From a virus, in IMG/VR virus record IMGVR_UViG_3300049846_000700, positions 1 to 29,003 of that record: a stretch of DNA of 29,003 bases. One strand, written 5' to 3'. Made by a program: the position numbers and the translations under genes. This document shows, piece after piece, positions 22,924 through 29,003 of the stretch. Numbering within the stretch: position 1 is the first letter of the stretch; each line of letters begins with the position of its first letter. A model generated the notes under the pieces. It made no database searches. It saw only the letters and a program-made list of their open reading frames with translations, and had not been told where the DNA came from.

Positions 22924-23424
22924 TTGAGCAAGCTTAACTTTGCAAAATATGTGAGCAACAGATTGGCCAGCCTTGTCTCATGGGATAAGACTGGCACTCT
23001 GCTTGCTGCACTTAATGTCCAGACCGCTCTGACTGAGCTTGCTTTAAGAACTTTTTCAACTTATTTTGATTCTTTTCTTAGTGTCAGTGATGGTGATAGT
23101 GTCACCACAAGTGTGACCTATGTTGACAAAATTAATGGCAACACTCAATTACTGCAAGGTGGGACTTATATTGTGCTCTACTCTGCAGAGCTGCAGACAT
23201 CTGCTGCCAATAGGGATGCATCAGTCAGAGTGCAGGTTGGGGGGACAACTATTGCAGAGACAAAGGAAAGGGCCACTGCCACTGGACTCTTTATTCCTTT
23301 TGCTGGCTTTGCAGGCATATCTCTCTCATCTGGTGTGAAAAATGTCACCATGAGCTATGCAGTCAGCAGCAATTCTTTGACTATTAGACGAGCCAGAATT
23401 TTTCTTTTTAGGATAGGGCCATGA
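22924..23424 (+). CDS. virion appendage protein with beta-sandwich C-terminus
   Basis: The start is TTG at 22924, directly after the fibre stop (TAA TTG). No good SD is seen, so translation probably relies on coupling. The N-terminal 40 residues are helical (AKYVSNRLASLVSW...LNVQTALTELALRTFSTYF). The rest is strand-rich (LQGGTYIVLYSAELQTSAANRDASVRVQVGGTTIAETKERAT), with a late SLTIRRARIFLFRI, the pattern of a jelly-roll or TNF-like tip domain. It may sit at the fibre end. The stop shares ATGA with the next gene. Confidence 0.62.
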   Translation: MSKLNFAKYVSNRLASLVSWDKTGTLLAALNVQTALTELALRTFSTYFDSFLSVSDGDSVTTSVTYVDKINGNTQLLQGGTYIVLYSAELQTSAANRDASVRVQVGGTTIAETKERATATGLFIPFAGFAGISLSSGVKNVTMSYAVSSNSLTIRRARIFLFRIGP

Positions 23425-24299
23425 CAACTTATTCTTATCTGAGATCACTCATCAACAGCCAGACACTCAATGTGGCAAAGCTCAAGCAAGAGATCCAGAC
23501 ATCATCAATCGAGACTACTCTGGATCACATTAGTGCCAATGCCACTCATGTCAATATTACATTCATGGGAGATCTTTCACAGGTTGACAACAACACACTC
23601 AACTCAATTGTTGACAACCATGTTGACAACAATGATCTTGATCCAAAGATCTGGTCAATCTGCTCTGATGATTTAATTGGGACAGATTTCACTGCCATTG
23701 ACTACAGGACACAACTCAAGCAGACACTTTGGCCTAAGAGATATTTCACCAAAGGGGAGCTGAGATTGGTTGAGTGGTATGCTGACCAACAGCTCACCAA
23801 CATGATCCTCAAGGTTGAGATTGCCTATCAGAGAGATCCTTTTGGATTCCCAATCTCCAGGACCACAACCAGGACATGGATCAACAATGCCAACCAGTCA
23901 ATGGTGCCAACCAAAGTCACAGTCAAAGACTACACTGTCAGCCCATTGAGCCAGATCCAGGAGGGCAAGACCAGGAGAGGCAACATTGTTGATGGCATTC
24001 AGCTCCCCACATTCTCTTTCATGATTCAAGTCTTGACACAGTCCCCATACAGCAAAAGCATCAATGAGATCCTGCTTATGGGCAGAGAATTTATGGATCG
24101 CTTTGAGGGCCACTTTGACACATTCATCAAAAACAGCTCCACAATAACAGATCCACAGAGTCCAAACTTTGGGAGAAAGACTGTTGTGGTCAGGCTTGAG
24201 GAGGCAGCAGCAAGCACAGATCCATGGCTCAATGAGCATCCTGCTGGACTCCAGGGGGCATCAATCTTAGAATATCTTATTGATGAATTTTCCATTTAA
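23421..24299 (+). CDS. phage structural-region protein, unknown function
   Basis: This 292-residue protein has no signal peptide and no membrane segment. It begins with a helix (YSYLRSLINSQTLNVAKLKQEIQ), then THVNITFMGDL and an asparagine/aspartate-rich stretch with two VDN copies (SIVDNHVDNNDLDPKIW). The middle is strand-rich (ELRLVEWYADQQLTNMILKVEIAYQRDPFGFPISRTTTRTWI). The C-terminal part is helical with conserved-looking aromatic and acidic residues. I do not recognise the family. Its four-base overlap with the appendage gene suggests it is part of, or assembles, the same distal structure. Confidence 0.6.
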   Translation: MTTYSYLRSLINSQTLNVAKLKQEIQTSSIETTLDHISANATHVNITFMGDLSQVDNNTLNSIVDNHVDNNDLDPKIWSICSDDLIGTDFTAIDYRTQLKQTLWPKRYFTKGELRLVEWYADQQLTNMILKVEIAYQRDPFGFPISRTTTRTWINNANQSMVPTKVTVKDYTVSPLSQIQEGKTRRGNIVDGIQLPTFSFMIQVLTQSPYSKSINEILLMGREFMDRFEGHFDTFIKNSSTITDPQSPNFGRKTVVVRLEEAAASTDPWLNEHPAGLQGASILEYLIDEFSI

Positions 24300-24311
24300 T
24301 TAGGGGGCACC

Positions 24312-24551
24312 ATGAAAAAGATCACCTCACTTGTCATCCTGGCAATCATAGTGATCATTGCAATTTATGATGTCTTTGCAATTGCCAAAGGTGGCACAGA
24401 GGCAAGCATCTCTCACACTCTCCAGGTCTGGGCCTATAAGTACCCGGCCATGACATTCTCAATTGGCTTTGTCATGGGCCATCTCTTTTGGCCAATCTCT
24501 CACACCAAAGAGCTTGAGGATCTCAAGAAAAAGCTCAAGGGAGACCAGTGA
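24312..24551 (+). CDS. small two-segment membrane protein, holin-like
   Basis: This 79-residue protein has two hydrophobic segments, SLVILAIIVIIAIYDVFAIA (residues 5-24) and PAMTFSIGFVMGHLFWPI (about 45-62), and a lysine-rich C-terminus (ELEDLKKKLKGD). Similar small proteins with a late GHLFWP motif are found in phages and are sometimes annotated as holins. The class II holin layout (two membrane segments, charged tail) fits, but no endolysin is near it. AGGGGG stands before the ATG. Its stop overlaps the next start (GTGA). Confidence 0.62.
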   Translation: MKKITSLVILAIIVIIAIYDVFAIAKGGTEASISHTLQVWAYKYPAMTFSIGFVMGHLFWPISHTKELEDLKKKLKGDQ

Positions 24552-25036
24552 GCACACCAGTCAAGGTTGGAGAAAAGATCCCATTGCTTGCTCATCTTGA
24601 ATGTCTTGATGGCCCTCCACTTTATGTGGATGCTGTGATCAAAAGACCAGACAGATCATCTCTGCCTGGATCACCTTTTGATCTTGGACATGAAGGCAAT
24701 GGAGTCTATTTTGACAATTCAGTGACAATGCCTGATGAGGACTATCTCACAGTGACCTATCGAATATTTGATGACGCTGGAAAGACCATCCCATCAGATG
24801 CCTATTGCCAGGTGACAGAGATCATCACACCAGCACCAGACTCTGCTCAAGTGATCACAACCAACATCCCTGACAGAATAGTGGTAAGGACTTTTGATTC
24901 CAGGTCTGCAATTGGAATTGCAGATCATGGGCCAGGAAAGGTTGCAATTGTTGATCCAGATGCCAATGTTGAGATCCAGGAATCAAGAGCAACAATGAAA
25001 GAATCACAATCAATTAATTCAATTAGGAGCAATTAA
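24548..25036 (+). CDS. beta-rich virion-associated protein, unknown function
   Basis: The start is GTG at 24548, coupled to the upstream stop as GTGA, with GGGAG nearby. Residues 1-95 have an immunoglobulin-like, strand-rich pattern (GEKIPLLAHLECLDGPPLYVDAVIKRPDRSSLPGSPFDLGHEGNGVYFDN...DYLTVTYRIFDDAGKTI) typical of phage surface decorations and baseplate upper-protein domains. The C-terminal 60 residues look flexible. No enzyme motif is seen. The next gene follows one base later with a comparable beta pattern, so both may be parts of one appendage. Confidence 0.6.
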   Translation: MSTPVKVGEKIPLLAHLECLDGPPLYVDAVIKRPDRSSLPGSPFDLGHEGNGVYFDNSVTMPDEDYLTVTYRIFDDAGKTIPSDAYCQVTEIITPAPDSAQVITTNIPDRIVVRTFDSRSAIGIADHGPGKVAIVDPDANVEIQESRATMKESQSINSIRSN

Positions 25037-25037
25037 A

Positions 25038-25703
25038 ATGGACAGAAAAATCAAGATCCTCAAAGGCAGAGCAAAATCTTTTGATCTATTCATCCAGGAT
25101 GAAAAGGGCAATCCAAAGGACATTACTGGATGGTCCATGATAAGACTCAAGATTCAACACTCAAAAGGCTTTCTCACAAAATATGCTCCAATCAGTCCAG
25201 GAGTGAATGAGATTCAGAGAGTGGATCTCAAAGATCCAGACTTGGGATCTTTCAAGCTAAAATTCCAGGATGAGACAACAGGATCATTGGCATTCAATGC
25301 TGGAGCTGCAGCAATTCAGACTGCCCTCAATGCTCTCTCAGAGCTTTCAGGTGTGACTGTGGTTGACAATGGACTTGGTGTCTATGATGTGACCTTTGCT
25401 GGCAATGATGGATCAAGAGCGCAGCCTCTGCTCACAGTGGTTGAAAGCACACTGGAGGATGCTGGAGATCTGGTTGCACCAACAGTCACAGAGTTGACTG
25501 CTGGCAGGGCAGAGAATGGCATCTCAGTTGTTGAGGTGAAATGTGGACAGATCAGAGTCAAACTATCCAAAGAGGATGTTGATCTCCTGGACATCAAGAA
25601 TGACCAATCTATTGATCTCTATGTGAGGATTGGGACAGAGGATCTGGATCTTGATCCAGATCTTTTGGATTCAATTTTGGATGTCTTAGATCCAACGTGC
25701 TGA
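25038..25703 (+). CDS. appendage protein with two beta domains
   Basis: This 221-residue protein begins with a BppU-type N-terminal pattern (KGRAKSFDLFIQDEKGNPKDITGWSMIRLKIQ). Inserted at about residues 70-155 is a second domain (GSFKLKFQDETTGSLAFNAGAAAIQTALNALSELSGVTVVDNGLGVYDVTFAG), a module that recurs in phage and secreted proteins. The frame then returns to the first fold (GQIRVKLSKEDVDLLDIKNDQSIDLYVRIGT). The C-terminus is acidic and repetitive (DLDLDPDLLDSILDVLDP). AGGAG lies before the ATG. It is the last gene of the rightward late block. Confidence 0.66.
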   Translation: MDRKIKILKGRAKSFDLFIQDEKGNPKDITGWSMIRLKIQHSKGFLTKYAPISPGVNEIQRVDLKDPDLGSFKLKFQDETTGSLAFNAGAAAIQTALNALSELSGVTVVDNGLGVYDVTFAGNDGSRAQPLLTVVESTLEDAGDLVAPTVTELTAGRAENGISVVEVKCGQIRVKLSKEDVDLLDIKNDQSIDLYVRIGTEDLDLDPDLLDSILDVLDPTC

Positions 25704-25719
25704 TCTAGTCAGCACGCTT
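25696..25719. terminator. candidate terminator between convergent genes
   Basis: CGTGCTGA and TCAGCACG pair (8 bp) around TCTAG. The stem begins at the last codons of the rightward late operon and is followed by CTTTAA. It lies 55 bases beyond the end of the leftward nuclease gene and could serve both directions, though the T-runs are poor. Nothing else is seen in 25704-25771. Confidence 0.65.
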
Positions 25720-25771
25720 TAAGGCAAGCAATTCTTTGGCGAGTTGGACTAATACATAACAGGATGAGGTC

Positions 25772-26782
25772 TCATTCTTTGCAATCTTGATGGCCTCCTC
25801 CACAATCTCTCTCTCCACTTGATTCAATGGCTTTGATTTTTTTTGATCTTTTCCTTGAGCTTGCTTTTGATCTCCTGACATTCGATGCCCCTTTGATATG
25901 CTTTTGCTGGTTGTTGACGATGATCAATTTTAGATTGTCTTTGAGTGATCTGCCAAGGGATGCAGTGCTCAGATCCCTGAGCTCCAAAATTGCCCCTAGA
26001 TTGCCATGATCAAAGTCCCCTAGCCTTATCATGACTTTCTTTCCAAAGACCATCCTGGTGCTCTTTGCGAGGCCCAGGACCACATCCTGGAGTCTATCCC
26101 TCTCCTCAAATAACTTGCCAATCTGCTGATCAATTCTGTGAATCTTATTGCAGGCTGCCACAGCATCCTTTCTGGTCAAAAACTTGTAGTCATCCTGCAC
26201 CATCTTTGGTGGCCTCCTCTCTTTGACCAGCATCCAAAAGTGCTCACACCAAGCAGTCATTTTTCTCATATATTCCAGATCAGGGGTCACCTTGCAAAAG
26301 GCCACTTGCTTTTGCTCATTGATGCCAATGAAATGAAGCTCAGGCAGACCAGTGACCATGAGCTGATATTGGACTTGTGGCCAATAGTGATCTGGCACTT
26401 TGCCCTCATGCTTAAGCAAGAGCCAATCTGCCTGGCCCATGTATTTCACCTCACCAACAAAGCCTTTCTTAACATTCAAGCAGTCAAGACTGACTCTTGC
26501 CCATGGGATGCTCTTGTGTTGGACAACCATGGCAGGGATATCAAAGCCAATCCTCAACTCCATTGCTTGTCTGGCATAAGATTCAAAGCGGTGGCCTCTC
26601 TCAAAGATATAAGCTTTCTGAGCATGGTCAGGAGTGCAGATCAAAAGCTTTTCCTCCCACAATTGAAAGACTGTCCTCCAGGGACTCACCATCATGATGC
26701 TTGGGACATCTGATCCACCGATGAATCTTTTTCTTTGGTCAAGCCATTCTTTTGTGTTTTGATCTAATTGCACAATCTGCAT
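25772..26782 (-). CDS. YqaJ-type viral recombinase exonuclease
   Basis: This is the only leftward gene. It has the YqaJ / lambda-exonuclease plan: KEWLDQRKRFIGGSDVPSIM near residues 11-30, FERGHRFESYARQ near 60-72, D100 in RVSLDCL, E111 and K113 in GEVKY (the D...ExK metal-binding set), and DHYWPQVQYQLMVTG at 131-145. Such enzymes resect double-stranded ends for single-strand annealing. From ATG 26782 it is 336 residues. GGAG lies 6 bases upstream of this start, whereas an earlier ATG at 26857 would run through the operator region. The last 50 residues are Lys/Arg-rich. It faces the Sak4-like and SSB-like genes across the control region; the three probably form one recombination system. Confidence 0.92.
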   Translation of the reverse strand: MQIVQLDQNTKEWLDQRKRFIGGSDVPSIMMVSPWRTVFQLWEEKLLICTPDHAQKAYIFERGHRFESYARQAMELRIGFDIPAMVVQHKSIPWARVSLDCLNVKKGFVGEVKYMGQADWLLLKHEGKVPDHYWPQVQYQLMVTGLPELHFIGINEQKQVAFCKVTPDLEYMRKMTAWCEHFWMLVKERRPPKMVQDDYKFLTRKDAVAACNKIHRIDQQIGKLFEERDRLQDVVLGLAKSTRMVFGKKVMIRLGDFDHGNLGAILELRDLSTASLGRSLKDNLKLIIVNNQQKHIKGASNVRRSKASSRKRSKKIKAIESSGERDCGGGHQDCKE

Positions 26783-26801
26783 CAAGTGCTCCAATTTACA
26801 G

Positions 26802-26817
26802 GTGGCCAATTGGCCAC
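26802..26817. promoter_or_regulatory. operator-like palindrome O1
   Basis: GTGGCCAATTGGCCAC is a perfect 16-base palindrome 20 bases upstream of the exonuclease start. It contains the half-site TTGGCCA also found in the second palindrome. Probably a dimer-binding site controlling the divergent early genes. Confidence 0.72.
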
Positions 26818-26826
26818 GAAAATAAA

Positions 26827-26843
26827 TGGCCAATAATTGGCCA
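26827..26843. promoter_or_regulatory. operator-like palindrome O2
   Basis: TGGCCAATAATTGGCCA is a perfect 17-base palindrome with one central base. It ends 7 bases before the TTGACA element of the rightward promoter, and its centre is about 25 bases from that of the first palindrome. The difference of one central base between the two sites is notable. Confidence 0.72.
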
Positions 26844-26850
26844 AAAGTTG

Positions 26851-26880
26851 TTGACACCTTATTTTAAAACTTGGCAGGAT
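26851..26880 (+). promoter_or_regulatory. candidate early rightward promoter
   Basis: TTGACA at 26851-26856 is a consensus -35 element. The best -10 at 18 bases spacing is CAGGAT (26875-26880), a weak match. The element stands just downstream of O2 and 38 bases before the HTH gene. Direct repeats TTATTTTAAA at 26859 and 26898 flank it. Confidence 0.5.
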
Positions 26881-26917
26881 TCAAGCATCCATCGAATTTA
26901 TTTTAAAGGGGACAGTC

Positions 26918-27103
26918 ATGACAGTGACCAACAGGCTCATTGCAATCAGAAAAACAATTCCAATCAAAAAGATCTTAAAGCATCTCGATATCTCAGGCAG
27001 GTCACTAAGGAGATGGTGCAAAGATGGTGTGCCAGCAATAGCCTTGGAAAGGACAGAGAAAAAGCTCACTGCACTTGAGAAAAAGAAAAAGGGGGCAGCA
27101 TGA
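26918..27103 (+). CDS. small HTH DNA-binding protein (Cro-like candidate)
   Basis: This 61-residue basic protein has a helix-turn-helix pattern at about residues 18-42 (IKKILKHLDISGRSLRRWCKDGVPAIALER) and a lysine-rich tail (EKKLTALEKKKKG). It is the first gene of the rightward early operon, next to two operator-like palindromes, which is the position of Cro or a small repressor. GGGGA stands 5 bases before the ATG, and the stop overlaps the ATPase start. It is a good candidate for binding the TTGGCCA half-sites. It could instead be an excisionase-like protein; the sequence cannot decide. Confidence 0.68.
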   Translation: MTVTNRLIAIRKTIPIKKILKHLDISGRSLRRWCKDGVPAIALERTEKKLTALEKKKKGAA

Positions 27104-28029
27104 GCATTCTTTCACAAGCCAATAGAGGCAGAATTGAAAAGCCAATTTTTGCTCTCTTGTATGCTCAAAGCAAAGTTGGCAAGACAACCTTTGCAGCATC
27201 ATCACCTGATCCACTTTTCCTGGATCTTGAGGACAGCTCTGAGCACTTAGATGTGGCCAGACTTGGATCAGATAAGTTGACCACTTATGAGCAAGTGATT
27301 GGATTGCTCCAGGAGATATTGAAAGAGGACAAGATCCCTTATAAGTCAATTGTCATTGATTCATGTGACAGACTTGAGCTGAGAATTCATGAGAGAGTGT
27401 GCAGAGATAATGAATGCCATGCCATCGAGGACATTGGATTCTCAAAAGGCTACATCCACGCTCTGCCTTATTGGACAGAGATCTTAAAACTATTGAGACA
27501 GATCCAGCAAAAGCACAAAGTCCATGTCATTCTCATTGGTCATGCTCTAGTCAAAAAATTCACAGATCCTTATAAGAATGAGTCTTATGACCGCTATGAG
27601 ATCAAACTCCACCACAAGGCCGCTGACATTGTGAAAGAGTCAGTTGATATGATTCTTTTCATGAGAAAGGATGTGGCCATCATGAAGGAGGGCAAAGGCC
27701 AAGGGGCCAAGACCAAAGCTTTCAATGTGGATGAAAGACTGATGCACACTCAATTGGAGCCTGCCTTTGATGCTGGCTCAAGAATAGCATTGCCCTCATC
27801 ATTCGAGGTGCCAGAGCACAATGGATTTAAAGTCCTTTTGGATCTCACCAAGGTTGCAAAAGACTTGACTGCTGCAGATCTCTACAAGCAGTGCTGTGCT
27901 GCCATTTTGAATGTCAAAGATGAGGAGTCCAGAAAAACCATAAAGGACTATGTTGATAAGCACAAGAATGACAAGGGTGCAATGCAAGCATCACTTGAAA
28001 GAATAATTGCAAAAACAAGGGAGCATTAA
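27100..28029 (+). CDS. Sak4-like RecA-fold recombination ATPase
   Basis: The 309-residue protein has Walker A AQSKVGKT at residues 22-29, Walker B SIVIDSCD at 83-90, and a VHVILIGHA strand near 142-150. This is the plan of the AAA_24/Sak4 family of RecA-core phage proteins. Such proteins bind single-stranded DNA and promote annealing with their cognate SSB. The neighbour downstream is SSB-like, as usual for sak4, and a YqaJ nuclease lies across the control region. GGGGG precedes the ATG; the start overlaps the HTH stop (ATGA). The region after residue 230 is helical and may hold the DNA- or SSB-binding part. Confidence 0.88.
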   Translation: MSILSQANRGRIEKPIFALLYAQSKVGKTTFAASSPDPLFLDLEDSSEHLDVARLGSDKLTTYEQVIGLLQEILKEDKIPYKSIVIDSCDRLELRIHERVCRDNECHAIEDIGFSKGYIHALPYWTEILKLLRQIQQKHKVHVILIGHALVKKFTDPYKNESYDRYEIKLHHKAADIVKESVDMILFMRKDVAIMKEGKGQGAKTKAFNVDERLMHTQLEPAFDAGSRIALPSSFEVPEHNGFKVLLDLTKVAKDLTAADLYKQCCAAILNVKDEESRKTIKDYVDKHKNDKGAMQASLERIIAKTREH

Positions 28030-28030
28030 G

Positions 28031-28549
28031 ATGAGCACACAATCACCAAAGCCAACAGAGCCAGGCTATTTTAAGAGCAAGCCAGTGTCATGGAGTGCTG
28101 AGAGAAACAATAATGGAAAGCCATTCATCAATGTCAAATTTGAGAATGGACTTTATTGGAGAAAGTTTTTAGTGGGTGGGGCAATTCAAATTGCAGCAGA
28201 TGCTCTTTTCTTAATGGGATTCAAAGGAAAGACTGCCAATGACATCAATAAAGACCAGAATGCACTTGATAGGTCCAAAGAGGTGGATATCAGTGTTGAC
28301 TGGATTAAGAATGCTGATGGCTCCTATTATTTGAAAGAGGGCAAGAAAGTGCTTGAGGTCACTGGAGTGTGGCCACCTTATCAAAAGAAAGAGATCAGCC
28401 AAGCTGATCAGATTGAATTGGCAGGAATTGACCTGAGAGGATATCTGCAGAATTCTAAGAATAACCTTGGCACTCCAGTGGCAAAAGAATCCAAAGAGGC
28501 ACTGCTCCCACCTGCATCTGAATACAACTCGGACAATATTCCATTTTGA
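28031..28549 (+). CDS. ssb: single-stranded DNA-binding protein (SSB-like)
   Basis: The start is ATG 28031 behind AGGGAG, giving 172 residues; a start at 28007 would lie inside the ATPase gene. The N-terminal part is strand-rich (GYFKSKPVSWSAERNNNGKPFINVKFENGLYWRKFLVGG), compatible with an OB fold. The last residues SDNIPF copy the acidic hydrophobic-tipped tail (D-D-I-P-F) by which bacterial SSBs recruit partners. The tail, the place right after a Sak4-like ATPase, and size make SSB the best call, although the core does not match classical SSB closely. It probably coats resected DNA and loads the annealing ATPase. Confidence 0.8.
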   Translation: MSTQSPKPTEPGYFKSKPVSWSAERNNNGKPFINVKFENGLYWRKFLVGGAIQIAADALFLMGFKGKTANDINKDQNALDRSKEVDISVDWIKNADGSYYLKEGKKVLEVTGVWPPYQKKEISQADQIELAGIDLRGYLQNSKNNLGTPVAKESKEALLPPASEYNSDNIPF

Positions 28550-28578
28550 TAGTTTAAAAGCTGTCAAATTGGGGCACA

Positions 28579-28608
28579 GGTGGAGTTGGGCAGCTCTCCA
28601 CCATTTTT
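28579..28608 (+). terminator. rho-independent terminator after the ssb-like gene
   Basis: GGTGGAG and CTCCACC form a 7-bp stem with a ten-base loop, followed by ATTTTT. It lies 30 bases after the stop of the SSB-like gene and separates it from the following hypothetical gene. Confidence 0.78.
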
Positions 28609-28623
28609 AAAACAGAGGCAATC

Positions 28624-28941
28624 ATGAGAGTCATTGATCCAAAAAGCAGAGATGAGAGAGTGCTATCTGACACAATCAGAGAGATGCTCAAGAAAGAATT
28701 GAGACAACCTTTGGACTCTGCCAATGTTATTGATTGCATCACCATGCTGCCATTCCAGACTCTTATCTATCATGACAAGATTTATGGCAGATGGATTGTC
28801 ACCAACCAGCACTTTGACACTATCAGGGCAAGCACCAAGACAACTTTCTCAGGGGCCAACTTCATGGTTGTGGAGCCAACCTTTGAGATCGCTGCAGCAA
28901 GGGCAGTCCATTATCACTATCACACCAGGATGAAAGAATGA
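28624..28941 (+). CDS. early-region hypothetical protein
   Basis: This 105-residue protein follows the terminator at 28579. It has a charged helical N-terminal half (DPKSRDERVLSDTIREMLKKELRQPLDSANVIDCITML) and a C-terminal part with YHDKIYGRWIVTNQHFDTIRAS and HYHYHTRMKE. I do not recognise the family. The His/Tyr-rich ending could bind metal, but no full catalytic set is seen. It overlaps the next gene by four bases (ATGA), so it belongs to the early operon. CAGAGGCAATC before the ATG is a modest SD. Confidence 0.66.
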   Translation: MRVIDPKSRDERVLSDTIREMLKKELRQPLDSANVIDCITMLPFQTLIYHDKIYGRWIVTNQHFDTIRASTKTTFSGANFMVVEPTFEIAAARAVHYHYHTRMKE

Positions 28942-29003
28942 AATATCTCATAGTCAGAGAGGATCAGGTTGAAAAAGACCTGGCAGAGAAAATTAAATCA
29001 AAG
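28938..29003 (+). CDS. partial gene at the right edge
   Basis: The reading frame starts at ATG 28938, coupled to the preceding stop, and runs off the window after 22 codons (MKYLIVREDQVEKDLAEKIK...). AGGA lies about 8 bases upstream. Too little is present to name a product. Confidence 0.6.
   Translation, partial: MKYLIVREDQVEKDLAEKIKSK

Noticed and set aside
26138-26713. Forward-strand open frame of 191 codons
   Set aside because: It is opposite the YqaJ-type nuclease, whose conserved motifs make the reverse-strand gene secure. The forward product has no motif.
26783-26857. Longer N-terminus for the YqaJ-type nuclease
   Set aside because: The 25 extra residues would be encoded by the palindromic control region and have no SD, while ATG 26782 has GGAG at 6 bases.
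1-29003. CRISPR array, tRNA genes, integrase or transposase
   Set aside because: No regularly spaced repeats, no cloverleaf-like sequence with TTCGA-type loop and no recombinase motif were found on either strand by reading.

Overview
The window is a large piece of a tailed, contractile-tail (myovirus-type) bacteriophage or prophage. Apart from one gene, everything reads left to right, with tight ATGA/GTGA/TAATG couplings and clear Shine-Dalgarno (SD) sequences. The Sec signal peptides and a lipobox suggest a bacterial host with an envelope to export into, probably Gram-negative, but nothing names the host. I see no tRNA, CRISPR array, integrase, transposase, insertion sequence or recognisable endolysin.

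Region 1 (1-6.7 kb) is packaging and head. It holds a Nu1-like small terminase, a GpA-type large terminase, a gpW-like joiner, a lambda-family portal, a 659-residue fusion of HK97-type prohead protease, linker/scaffold and major capsid protein, and a capsid decoration protein. Region 2 (6.7-17.3 kb) is a Mu-like tail: FII-like and U-like neck/terminator proteins, DUF2635, sheath, tube, tail-assembly chaperone with a -1 frame extension, tape measure, DNA-circularisation protein, and Mu gp44-gp48-like baseplate proteins. The virion is thus a mosaic of lambda-like packaging and Mu-like tail. Strong hairpins at 6254, 6670 and 9678 sit just after decoration, capsid and tube genes and probably adjust transcript levels.

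Region 3 (17.3-25.7 kb) is the accessory, host-facing part. It has a fibre-type protein, a 589-residue exported cysteine-rich protein with three repeated modules, a second exported protein, several small membrane proteins including a 43-codon GTG-start gene, a lipoprotein, and a run of appendage proteins sharing a C-terminal module. Region 4 (25.7-29 kb) is the early region. A leftward YqaJ/lambda-exonuclease-like nuclease faces a rightward operon of a small HTH protein, a Sak4-like ATPase, an SSB-like protein and unknowns. The two directions meet at an intergenic stretch carrying two TTGGCCA-type palindromes and a TTGACA promoter element.

The points most worth following up are: extreme CpG depletion (2 CpG against 48 GpC in one 720-base stretch) with a matching codon-junction bias; in-frame internal starts in the capsid fusion that coincide with a switch in arginine codon use; a -1 frameshift chaperone with a slip site and downstream stem; and the exported tail-fibre-like modular protein with its neighbours.
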